NCBI GenBank assembly: GCA_015688915.1
Contig: JAATGX010000311.1
Coordinates: 1-7,453 of the forward strand
Direction of reading: 5' to 3'
Length of the DNA: 7,453 nt
Source: Desulfuromonadales bacterium
GTDB lineage: Bacteria; Desulfobacterota; Desulfuromonadia; Geobacterales; Pseudopelobacteraceae
The notes under the pieces are model-generated. The model was not told where the DNA came from and ran no database searches. It saw only the letters and a list, made by a program, of their open reading frames with translations. Positions 1 through 6,102 of the stretch are shown piece by piece (the first letter of the stretch is position 1; each line of letters starts with the position of its first letter). The translations under genes and the position numbers were made by a program.

Positions 1-1
1 G

Positions 2-529
2 GATGAGGTAAAACTCGTAGCGACTCCTGGCATGACCAGTTCACACCCGGATTACTATCCGTTGCAAGTCGGTCTTCATATACTTACGGGCGCGTTTTAC
101 GCAACCAGACTCTATCATGACCTCCGTGAGAGCAACGGCCTGGTCTATTCCGTGGATGCCTTTGCCAACATCGGTAAAACACGCTCCACCTTTGGCGTGT
201 ATTACGGCTGCGATCCCCGGAATGTTTCAAAGGCCCGCCGGATCATAGAGCGGGACCTCACGGACATGAGGACAAATCCCGTATCCCCTGAAGAGCTGTT
301 ACAAGCAAAAAATCTCCTTGTTCACCAAGTCGTGTTGTCGAACACCAGCACGACAAGTATTGCCCAGGGACTGCTCGGTCTTTCACAAATGGATTTGCCT
401 TTGGACGAACCCGCCCATGCGGCAAACAAATATCAGAAAATTACGGCGGGCCAGGTAAAGGCCGCTTTTTCGAAATGGATCAGGCCTTCGGGATTTGTTC
501 AGGTCACCACCGGGCCGGAACCACAATAA
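2..529 (+). CDS. M16 family metallopeptidase (insulinase/pitrilysin type), C-terminal part, 5' truncated by the window
   Basis: The open frame runs from base 2 to a TAA at 527-529 (about 175 codons) and has no start inside the window, so this is the end of a longer protein. The stretch LTGAFYATRLYHDLRES followed by NGLVYSVDA is the characteristic segment of the M16 C-terminal domain (PF05193), in which an Arg-Leu and later Tyr contact substrate. It is followed by the usual helix (ARRIIERDLTDM) and a PVSPEELLQAKN segment. M16 proteins of about 400-450 residues carry an N-terminal HxxEH zinc half and an inactive C-terminal half that closes the chamber. Only the latter is visible, so catalytic competence cannot be judged. 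Members degrade or process peptides, often in the periplasm. The ATG at 32 is internal to the domain and is not the real start. The gene converges on the S9 peptidase. Confidence 0.88.
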   Translation, partial: DEVKLVATPGMTSSHPDYYPLQVGLHILTGAFYATRLYHDLRESNGLVYSVDAFANIGKTRSTFGVYYGCDPRNVSKARRIIERDLTDMRTNPVSPEELLQAKNLLVHQVVLSNTSTTSIAQGLLGLSQMDLPLDEPAHAANKYQKITAGQVKAAFSKWIRPSGFVQVTTGPEPQ

Positions 530-582
530 GTCACCAGTACGCAGCACAAACCAAGATATAACGGATCAAACAGGGAGGCCCC

Positions 583-651
583 ATACTCGAAATAACCAAC
601 CTCAAGGCGGGCCATGACGGCACCACGGTCATGTGTGAGTTATTCAGTTGA
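583..651 (+). pseudogene. Possible remnant of an ABC-transporter ATPase N-terminus
   Basis: Read from ATA at 583, this frame gives ILEITNLKAGHDGTTV followed by six more residues and a TGA at 649-651. The first sixteen residues look like the opening beta strand of an ABC ATPase (compare SufC-like starts of the type MLEIxNLxAxxDG). A good Shine-Dalgarno core, GGGAGG at 573-578, lies four bases upstream. There is no ATG, GTG or TTG in the right place, an in-frame TAA lies at 559-561, and no Walker A follows. The piece overlaps the 3' end of the convergent S9 gene. It may be the stump of a gene cut by a rearrangement, or a chance resemblance. The identification rests on about 16 residues and is weak. 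Confidence 0.3.
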
Positions 652-2557
652 GATATTTTTTGAAAAACGCCTCCATGGCGCCATAAAAGTCGAATTGATT
701 TTCTTCATTGTGAAACCCGTGCCCCTCGTTGGCTTTCACCATGTACTGAACCTCGACGCCGCGTTTCCTCAACGCCTCGACCATCTGGTCGGATTCGTTC
801 TTGTTCACGCGGGGGTCGTTGGCCCCCTGTGCGATGAACAGCGGTGTCGTGATCTTGTCGGCATGAAAGACCGGGGACGTTGCCCTGAGAAGTTCCTTGT
901 CCTGTTCCGGATCGCCCACCATGTCGTGCATCATCTTCAGATGCGGCGTCCAGTAGGGAGGGATCGTATTCATGAAGGTGAAAAGATTCGCAACGCCCAC
1001 ATAGTCGACAGCGGCGGCATAGAGGCCGGGGGTAAAGGCCACGCCGGCCAGCGTGGCGTAGCCTCCATAGCTTCCGCCATAGATGCCCACACGTTTGGGA
1101 TCGGCAATGCCTTCCCGGATGAGCCAGGTGACGCCGTCGGTGATGTCGTCCTGCATGGTCCTGCCCCACTGTTTGAAGCCTTTGTCCCAAAAGGCCCGGC
1201 CGTAACCGGTGGAGCCGCGATAGTTCATCTGGAACACGGCAAAACCGCGGTTGGCCAGAAACTGCACCTCGGGGTCAAACCCCCAGGAATCCCGGGCCCA
1301 GGGGCCACCGTGGGGATTGATGATAACGGGAAGATTCCGGGCCGGCCGATTCACGGGAAGAGTAAGGTAGCCGTTGATTTTCAGGCCGTCCCTCGTGGTA
1401 TAGGTTACGGCCTTCATGGATGCCATGTGGGCCGGATCGATCCGGGGATTGATCTCTCCAAGCGTCGTCAGGGCGCCGGTTTTGGCGGAATAGACGTACC
1501 GGGTGCCGGGGGTGCGATCACTGTAGGCGGCCACAATGAACGTGTCTTCAGCGAGATTTTCATTCTGGATGGCCACCTCATAGCCGGGCAGTTTTTCCTG
1601 GAGCTTCGTAAAGAGGGCCTTGGTCTCGGGGTCAAAGATATGGCGCTGTTCTTTCCAGGTGTCGAAGCTTACCTGGGTGAGCACCTTGCGCTTACGGGAA
1701 TAGGACGCGCCATCCAGGTCCACATCCGGATTTTCGAAGAGCGGTTTGGATTCCTTGCCGGTGTCCGGATCGAGTACCACAAGCGCGCTCTTGTCCCGTC
1801 CGCGGTTTGAGAGGGCATACAGGGATTTATTGTCGAACGTGAAGAACAATGGCTCCACCGAGGTGCGAAAGTCCGTGGTCAGGATGGTCTTGAACGGGTC
1901 CTTCTCCGAAGCCCGATACAGGAGACTGGTGTTCACGCCGTCGGTTGTCGTGGCAATGCGGACCCGCCCCCCATGGTCGGTGAGCCAACTGGTGATGTTG
2001 CCCGGGTTTTGTGCAACCAGCACGGATTCCCCGGTTTTCACGTTGATCCGATACACGTCAAAGACGTTCGGATCTCTTGTGTTGTGTTGTATCAGCACGT
2101 GATCCGGATCCTCCAACAGATCGTCCACGACCGATGCCCGGATCTTTGGAAGCGGCGTGAGATCCTTTATCTCGCCGCTTTGCACGTCAACAGATACGAC
2201 GTGGTAGTTTTCGTCCCCGCCAAAATCTTTAACATAGAGGATATGGCTGTCGCCCTTCCAGAAGTATCCCTGGATATCCCTTTCCGTTTCAGTGGTCAGG
2301 CGGCGGGCCGTGCTGAAATCAGGCGGTGTGCCGTCCGGCGGCAGGAGCACCATATGCAGGTTTTCCCGTCGCTCGTAGGGCTGCATGAATGCAAGGGCTT
2401 TTCCGTTGGGAGAGAGGCGGAAGAACGAACGCTCGGGCTTGCCGAAAAAGTCCCGCAATTCGTAGTGCTTCACGGGTTCCGACGCCATAACGGAGCTGGC
2501 GATGCACGATGCGAGCACCAAGGTACACATACTGGTTACGAATGAGGCATGTTTCAT
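644..2557 (-). CDS. Exported S9 family serine peptidase (prolyl oligopeptidase / acylaminoacyl-peptidase type)
   Basis: This 637-residue protein hydrolyses short peptides, probably in the periplasm. Residues 1-25 form a signal peptide with an Ala-rich end (VMA then SEP). An alternative lipobox, LASC at 15-18, would make it a lipoprotein. Residues about 35-370 are the beta-propeller gate with WD-like repeats (for example DPDTGKES at 263-270). Residues about 385-637 are the alpha/beta-hydrolase domain, with HGGPW at 416-420 (oxyanion region), nucleophile Ser496 in GGSYGGY, Asp581 in GANDPRV and His613 in EGHGF. The Ser-Asp-His triad is intact and the length is usual for the family. The ATG at 2557 is well placed, with AAGGAG (complement of 2565-2570) seven bases upstream. 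The gene stands alone, is separated from the metal-uptake operon by about 156 bp, and converges on the M16 gene. No clear terminator or promoter was seen. Peptide specificity cannot be read from the sequence. Confidence 0.95.
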   Translation of the reverse strand: MKHASFVTSMCTLVLASCIASSVMASEPVKHYELRDFFGKPERSFFRLSPNGKALAFMQPYERRENLHMVLLPPDGTPPDFSTARRLTTETERDIQGYFWKGDSHILYVKDFGGDENYHVVSVDVQSGEIKDLTPLPKIRASVVDDLLEDPDHVLIQHNTRDPNVFDVYRINVKTGESVLVAQNPGNITSWLTDHGGRVRIATTTDGVNTSLLYRASEKDPFKTILTTDFRTSVEPLFFTFDNKSLYALSNRGRDKSALVVLDPDTGKESKPLFENPDVDLDGASYSRKRKVLTQVSFDTWKEQRHIFDPETKALFTKLQEKLPGYEVAIQNENLAEDTFIVAAYSDRTPGTRYVYSAKTGALTTLGEINPRIDPAHMASMKAVTYTTRDGLKINGYLTLPVNRPARNLPVIINPHGGPWARDSWGFDPEVQFLANRGFAVFQMNYRGSTGYGRAFWDKGFKQWGRTMQDDITDGVTWLIREGIADPKRVGIYGGSYGGYATLAGVAFTPGLYAAAVDYVGVANLFTFMNTIPPYWTPHLKMMHDMVGDPEQDKELLRATSPVFHADKITTPLFIAQGANDPRVNKNESDQMVEALRKRGVEVQYMVKANEGHGFHNEENQFDFYGAMEAFFKKYLN

Positions 2558-2713
2558 GTAAATACTCCTTTGGGAGGATGATTATGCGTCTGGCTACCCC
2601 TGTACCGTACCCTTTTCTCCCCCCGCGAGTCCAGAACTCATATGCGCCCCGGTATCAAAATCATGGTCTCCGGGAGGTGGCCAACTCATTTCGTGCGTGA
2701 CGGGACTCCGTGG

Positions 2714-3598
2714 TCAATTTGCCGCCATCCCTTTGACGAGAAGCGTTATGTTGTGACGGAACATGGCCACATAATCCGGCGCCGGGCCATCCGGTTTGGA
2801 TAACGCCTCGGCATAGAGCGTGCCGCCCAGGTGTGCGCCGGTCTCGGAAGCGATCTGTTGCACCAGCCGGGGATCGTTGGAGTTTTCCAGGAAGAGCGCC
2901 TTGATCCCCTCTTTTCTGATCTGATTGATCAGGCCGGCGATAGTGGTCGCCGAGGCCTCGGACTCGGTGGAAAAGCCCACCGGGGCATGGAACGCGATTC
3001 CGTAGGCTGCGCCGAGATAACCGAAGGCGTCGTGGCTGGTGATGACCCTGCGCTTTTTCGCGGGAAGGGCGGCAACCTGTTGACGCGCCCAGGTATCCAG
3101 CGCCTGGAGCTGCTGTTCGTACTTCTTGCCCCGTTCCCGGTAATCCGCGGCATGCCGCTGATCGGCCTTGGCAAGGGCGGCGGTGATGTTCCGAGCGTAG
3201 ATCGCGCCGTTTGCGGCACTGTTCCAGGCATGGGGATCGGTGATCTCCTTGCCGTCCTCATCCATCGTGCGGGTCACGACGCCGTTGGAAGCGACTATGA
3301 TCGCGCCTTTGTAGCCGGACGCCTTGATCAGACGGTCCATCCATCCTTCGAGCCCCAAACCGCTCACGATGACGAGATCGGCCTTTGCGAGGGCTTTGCC
3401 GTCCTGGGGCGTCGGCTCGTACACATGGGGATCGCCGTTGGGGCCGACCAGGCTTCTGACGTGCACGTGATCGCCCCCCACGTGCCGTACCATGTCCGCC
3501 AGAACGGTAAAGCTGACCACCACGTCCAGCTCCTTTGCCGAGGCCGGGCCCGCCCAGCCGAACATAGCGACGAGAACACCCGCAATCAATTTTTTCAT
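2714..3598 (-). CDS. Metal ABC transporter substrate-binding protein, cluster A-I (ZnuA/TroA/AztC-like)
   Basis: This 294-residue periplasmic protein captures Zn2+ or Mn2+ and delivers it to the permease encoded just upstream. Residues 1-21 are a Sec signal (ending PASA, then KELDV). The TroA-like fold shows the ligand motifs in order: His58 in DPHVYEPTPQD, His123 in DPHAWN and His189 in TSHDAFGYL. The fourth position, usually the Asp of an LYSDAL-type motif, is Glu264 in LYAEAL. The long backbone helix lies between the lobes, and STESEASA (210-217) is a conserved family segment. There is no His-rich loop, unlike the second binding protein at 6099-7064. It is the last gene of the operon. The upstream stop and the Shine-Dalgarno sequence merge as TAAGGAG, nine bases before the ATG. 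The metal preference (zinc against manganese) is not decided by sequence. Zur-type control from the operator near 5480-5570 favours zinc. Confidence 0.92.
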   Translation of the reverse strand: MKKLIAGVLVAMFGWAGPASAKELDVVVSFTVLADMVRHVGGDHVHVRSLVGPNGDPHVYEPTPQDGKALAKADLVIVSGLGLEGWMDRLIKASGYKGAIIVASNGVVTRTMDEDGKEITDPHAWNSAANGAIYARNITAALAKADQRHAADYRERGKKYEQQLQALDTWARQQVAALPAKKRRVITSHDAFGYLGAAYGIAFHAPVGFSTESEASATTIAGLINQIRKEGIKALFLENSNDPRLVQQIASETGAHLGGTLYAEALSKPDGPAPDYVAMFRHNITLLVKGMAAN

Positions 3599-3611
3599 GG
3601 TGTAACGCTCC

Positions 3612-4484
3612 TTATCCCGTGAGATGCCGGCCGGCCATGAACTGCGAAAGCAGCCCGCCGTGGCGGCCGGTTAAAATGGAAACGATATAGAAAAGGCTCG
3701 CGGTCAACACGATCGCCGGGCCCGAGGGCAGGCCGAAACGATAGGAGCCGAGCAGGCCGATGAAGCCCGACAGAAAGGCGATGGACATGGCGGTGAGCGC
3801 CATGGTCCAGACTTCCCGGGCCCAGAATCGCGACGACGCGGCCGGCAGCATCATCAGGCCGACCGCCATCAATGTCCCCAATGCCTGGAAGCCGGCAACC
3901 AGGTTCATGACGACGAGAACCAGGAAGGCAAGGTGATGGAGCGAGCCGCGTCCGCCGATCGCGCGCAGAAAGCCGGGATCGAAGCATTCGAGGATCAGGG
4001 GGCGGTAGATGGCCAGCAGCGCCAGGGTGCTGAATGACGCAATGCCGCCCACCAGAAACAGCGAGGCATTGTCCACCGCCAGAATGGTGCCGAAGAGGAT
4101 GTGGAGGAGATCAATGTTGCTGCCGTGGGTGGAAACCAGGAGCACGCCGAGCGCCAGCGAGGCAAGATAAAACCCGGCAAAGCTCGCGTCTTCGCGCAAC
4201 GCGGTGTTTCGGCTCACAACCCCGGCAAGGATGGCGACGCTGAGGCCCGCCACAAAGCCGCCGATCGTCATTCCCCAGAGCGACAGGCCGGCCAGCAGAA
4301 AGCCGATGGCAGCGCCGGGCAGCACGGCATGGGACATGGCATCCCCCACCAGGCTCATGCGCCGCAACAGCAGCAGCACACCGATCGGGCCCGAGCCGAT
4401 CGCCAGCGCCAGGCAGGCAACGAGGGCCCTCCGCATGAAACCGTACTCCATGAACGGTCCGACTAACGCGTGCCACATGGTCAT
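3612..4484 (-). CDS. Metal ABC transporter permease (ZnuB/MntB family)
   Basis: This polytopic inner-membrane subunit forms the translocation path for Zn2+/Mn2+ as a homodimer. It has 290 residues, the usual length for the ABC-3 family (PF00950), with about eight hydrophobic segments (roughly 17-40, 53-70, 73-91, 101-118, 139-160, 183-213, 226-248 and 253-272). Conserved stretches are SLVGDAMSHAVLPG (44-57), which contains the cytoplasmic coupling region, LECFDPGFL (165-173) and LGTLMAVGLMMLPAA (202-216). Two in-frame ATGs compete, 4484 and 4478. The second has a GAGG eight bases upstream and may be the true start, removing two residues. Only four bases separate the ATPase stop from the first ATG, so translation is probably coupled. 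The next gene, the binding protein, begins 13 bases after the TAA. Confidence 0.94.
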   Translation of the reverse strand: MTMWHALVGPFMEYGFMRRALVACLALAIGSGPIGVLLLLRRMSLVGDAMSHAVLPGAAIGFLLAGLSLWGMTIGGFVAGLSVAILAGVVSRNTALREDASFAGFYLASLALGVLLVSTHGSNIDLLHILFGTILAVDNASLFLVGGIASFSTLALLAIYRPLILECFDPGFLRAIGGRGSLHHLAFLVLVVMNLVAGFQALGTLMAVGLMMLPAASSRFWAREVWTMALTAMSIAFLSGFIGLLGSYRFGLPSGPAIVLTASLFYIVSILTGRHGGLLSQFMAGRHLTG

Positions 4485-4488
4485 GGCC

Positions 4489-5241
4489 TCAAGCCGCCCT
4501 CCGGGAGCAGGTCACGGCGTCATCGTCCCATTGCTCCGACATCCGTCGCATGACCAGAAGATTTGCGGGCGCAAGCACCTCCCGGGTCGGCCCCCAGGCG
4601 ATCAATTCGCGCGCGAGCAACAGGGTCATTGGGAAGTATTCGCGCACCAGGTCGAAGTCGTGCAGGATGGCGATGATGGTCTTTGACTCGCCATGCCAGC
4701 GCCGCACCAGGGCCAGCAGATCCGCCGTGGTTCGGCCGTCGATGGCGGTGAACGGCTCGTCGAGCAATATGACCGGCGCCTCTTGCAGTAACAGGCGGGC
4801 AAACAGTACGCGCTGGAACTGCCCGGCTGACAGGCTGCCGATCAGGCGGCGCCCGAAACCTTCGAGCCCGACTGCGGAGAGGGCTTCGATGGCGCGACGC
4901 CACAGAACCGGCGTGACGCCCCGAAGTACCCCGATCTCCCGCCAGCAGCCCGCCACCACCGTGTCGCCGACCGTGATCGGAAAGCTGCGGTCGATCTCGG
5001 CCTGCTGCGGCAGGTAGGCAATGTCGCGGAGGCGGTCGATCCCGTCCCAGCGGATACAGCCTTCCGCAGGTGCGAGCAGGCCGACGACCGCCTTCATCAG
5101 GGTGCTTTTGCCGGCGCCGTTGGGGCCGACGATGGCGGTCAGGCTGCCGGAGTCGAAACAACCTTCCACATGATGCACAGCCGGGCGACGGCCGTAGGTG
5201 ACCGTCAGGTTTTCGATACTGATGACAGGAGCCGGGATCAC
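4489..5241 (-). CDS. Metal ABC transporter ATP-binding protein (ZnuC/MntA-type ATPase)
   Basis: This cytoplasmic ATPase powers the adjacent permease. It has 250 residues with all expected motifs in order: Walker A GPNGAGKST (39-47), Q-loop in YLPQQ (76-80), signature LSAGQ (137-141), Walker B VILLDEP (157-163), D-loop TAID (165-168) and switch His194 in LHD. None is degenerate, so it should be active. The family match is to the manganese/zinc transporter ATPases, which fits its neighbours. The start is GTG at 5241. The preceding small gene ends in TGA at 5238-5240, giving a GTGA overlap, so translation is likely coupled to that gene. The Shine-Dalgarno sequence is weak (GGTGAG close upstream), in agreement with coupling. 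A downstream in-frame ATG would delete the Walker A region, so the GTG is preferred. Confidence 0.95.
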   Translation of the reverse strand: MIPAPVISIENLTVTYGRRPAVHHVEGCFDSGSLTAIVGPNGAGKSTLMKAVVGLLAPAEGCIRWDGIDRLRDIAYLPQQAEIDRSFPITVGDTVVAGCWREIGVLRGVTPVLWRRAIEALSAVGLEGFGRRLIGSLSAGQFQRVLFARLLLQEAPVILLDEPFTAIDGRTTADLLALVRRWHGESKTIIAILHDFDLVREYFPMTLLLARELIAWGPTREVLAPANLLVMRRMSEQWDDDAVTCSRRAA

Positions 5242-5417
5242 AGACTCACCGCCCAGGCGATTGCCAGCCAGAGAATGGAAAGAACGAACAGACCCAGAGC
5301 GATTCGCTGCCAGGCCGCAAGGCCGAAGGGAGAAACCAGGCCGCGGGGCTCGTTCGGCCGGCCCATTGCGGAGGCCAGCGTATGGCGCCTCTCCATCTGC
5401 GTTTTAAATGCCATCAT
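5238..5417 (-). CDS. Small single-helix membrane protein opening the metal-uptake operon (unknown function)
   Basis: I do not recognise this protein. From ATG 5417 it has 59 residues; from ATG 5414, 58. Residues 1-36 are polar and basic (MMAFKTQMERRHT near the start, PNEPRG in the middle). They are followed by one hydrophobic helix, about residues 37-58 (RIALGLFVLSILWLAIAWAV), at the extreme C-terminus, a tail-anchored layout. The frame stays open upstream to an ATG at 5498, but that would place coding sequence across the Zur box and the presumed -10, so a start at 5417 or 5414 is more likely. A G-rich run (GCGGGGG) lies about ten bases before 5417. Codons are GC-rich in third position like the neighbouring genes, and the stop overlaps the ATPase start by GTGA. 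Both support a real gene. A role in the transporter is inference from position. A chance open frame in a leader is the alternative. Confidence 0.55.
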   Translation of the reverse strand: MMAFKTQMERRHTLASAMGRPNEPRGLVSPFGLAAWQRIALGLFVLSILWLAIAWAVSL

Positions 5418-5478
5418 GATACCGTTGCCCCCGCTGCTGATGATTGTGTCCGGCTCTCTGCCGGCAGCCAAGATATAC

Positions 5479-5509
5479 ATTATGTTATAACATAACATTT
5501 AACAATCAA
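5479..5509 (-). promoter_or_regulatory. Candidate promoter of the metal-uptake operon
   Basis: On the minus strand a -35-like TTGATT (complement of 5504-5509) is followed, 19 bases on, by CATAAT (complement of 5479-5484), five of six matches to a -10. The alternative -35 TTGTTA (5500-5505) gives 15-base spacing. Neither spacing is ideal. The -10 overlaps the first Zur-like palindrome, so repressor binding would block polymerase. The predicted start, near 5472, leaves a leader of about 55 bases before ATG 5417. Confidence 0.35.
5480..5498. promoter_or_regulatory. Zur-type operator 1 (metal-uptake operon side)
   Basis: A perfect 16-bp palindrome, TTATGTTATAACATAA, spans 5480-5495 and contains ATGTTATAACAT (5482-5493). 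A second, overlapping dyad, ATGTTATA-A-CATAACAT (5482-5498), matches the enterobacterial Zur core ATGTTATA-N-TATAACAT at all but one position and is followed by TT as in that consensus. Three half-sites are therefore stacked here. The consensus is from general knowledge of the family. The palindromes are seen directly. Confidence 0.8.
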
Positions 5510-5534
5510 AAAAAACATGCTCCCACTTCCTTTG

Positions 5535-5563
5535 TTGCACCATGCGGCAATAATGGTTATGTT
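5535..5563 (+). promoter_or_regulatory. Candidate promoter of zur-znuA
   Basis: TTGCAC (5535-5540) and TATGTT (5558-5563) are 17 bases apart and resemble a weak sigma-70 promoter (three and four matches out of six). The -10 lies across the left part of the second Zur-like palindrome, which would allow autorepression. The elements are weak, so exact placement is uncertain. A TATAAC inside the palindrome (5563-5568) is another -10 candidate without a well-spaced -35. Confidence 0.33.
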
Positions 5564-5570
5564 ATAACAT
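5557..5570. promoter_or_regulatory. Zur-type operator 2 (zur-znuA side)
   Basis: TTATGTTATAACAT at 5557-5570 repeats the same 14 bases found at 5480-5493, and its core ATGTTATAACAT (5559-5570) is a perfect 12-bp palindrome. The centres of the two palindromes are 77 bp apart. Unlike operator 1, it has no third half-site on its right side. It ends 25 bases before the zur ATG. Confidence 0.78.
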
Positions 5571-5583
5571 CATTCGAAGATTT

Positions 5584-5589
5584 AAGGAG
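5584..5589 (+). promoter_or_regulatory. Ribosome binding site fixing the zur start
   Basis: AAGGAG lies six bases before ATG 5596. It is too close to the in-frame TTG at 5590, which directly follows it, so the ATG is chosen as the start. Confidence 0.75.
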
Positions 5590-5595
5590 TTGTGT

Positions 5596-6102
5596 ATGCG
5601 GAAACATGCGCAGGCGTTCAAATCCGTTGACCATGACCATGCGTGCTGTGTCAACGACGCACTTCAGAATGCGGAGCACCTCTGCGGCCAAAAGGGAGCC
5701 CGGCTTACCGGCCTGCGTCGTCGCGTGCTGGAATTGGTCTGGGAGAGCCATCGGCCCGTTGGCGCTTATGACATCCTGGAGGCGCTGATGAAGGAACAAC
5801 GGGCCGCACCGCCGACGGTGTACCGTGCCCTGGAATTCCTCCAGGAACAGGGCCTGGTGCATCGTCTTGCCTCTCTCAATGCCTTTGTTGGGTGCGTTGA
5901 TCCGCAAACACCCCACACAGGCCAATTCCTGATCTGCGGGATGTGCCGGGAAGCTGCCGAGATTCTGGACGAAAATGTAACCACGATGCTGAGGGAGACA
6001 GCCCTGCGCGCCGGATTCGACGTTCGCCGGCAAACAGTGGAGATCACCGGCACGTGCAACAGGTGCGGGCAGCGTTCAGGAAATAAGGAAATACATCCAT
6101 GA
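5596..6102 (+). CDS. zur: Zur, Fur-family zinc-responsive transcriptional repressor
   Basis: This 168-residue DNA-binding regulator represses zinc uptake when loaded with Zn2+. The winged-helix domain covers about residues 20-100, with RLTGLRRRVLELVWE and the recognition-helix segment PPTVYRALEFLQEQGLVHR (73-91). LNAFVGC (94-100) closely resembles the Zur-specific STNSYVLC-type segment of the E. coli protein, and this separates it from Fur, PerR and Mur. The dimerisation domain carries the structural zinc cysteines Cys114/Cys117 (CGMC) and Cys154/Cys157 (CNRC). Cys100 and His107 are candidates for the regulatory site. An N-terminal HDHACC (13-18) adds possible metal ligands, as in many proteobacterial Zur proteins. 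The ATG at 5596 follows AAGGAG. The stop overlaps the next start as ATGA. Two Zur-like palindromes upstream suggest autoregulation and control of the divergent operon. Confidence 0.94.
   Translation: MRKHAQAFKSVDHDHACCVNDALQNAEHLCGQKGARLTGLRRRVLELVWESHRPVGAYDILEALMKEQRAAPPTVYRALEFLQEQGLVHRLASLNAFVGCVDPQTPHTGQFLICGMCREAAEILDENVTTMLRETALRAGFDVRRQTVEITGTCNRCGQRSGNKEIHP

Noticed and set aside
613..633. Hairpin CATGAC / GTCATG as a terminator between the convergent M16 and S9 genes
   Set aside because: The stem is only six base pairs with a nine-base loop and has no T-run on either side.
614..1810. A 398-codon open frame on the plus strand
   Set aside because: It lies entirely antisense to the S9 peptidase, which has an intact catalytic triad and signal peptide. 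The plus-strand translation has no recognisable domain and is a byproduct of high GC content.
2558..2713. The gap between the S9 gene and the metal-uptake operon, with a 63-codon plus-strand open frame (2509-2700)
   Set aside because: The frame has no domain, overlaps the S9 signal peptide in antisense and lacks a convincing ribosome site. Apart from the S9 ribosome site I see no clear promoter, terminator or Zur-like palindrome here.
2831..3622. A 263-codon plus-strand open frame
   Set aside because: It mirrors the substrate-binding protein gene in codon register, and no family motif appears in the translation.
4111..4476. Other-frame open frames within the permease and ATPase genes
   Set aside because: Arg/Pro/His-rich translations in shifted frames are typical of GC-rich coding DNA.
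5418..5498. N-terminal extension of the small membrane protein from ATG 5498
   Set aside because: It would put coding sequence over the operator and the probable -10, upstream of the predicted transcript start, and it has no ribosome site.
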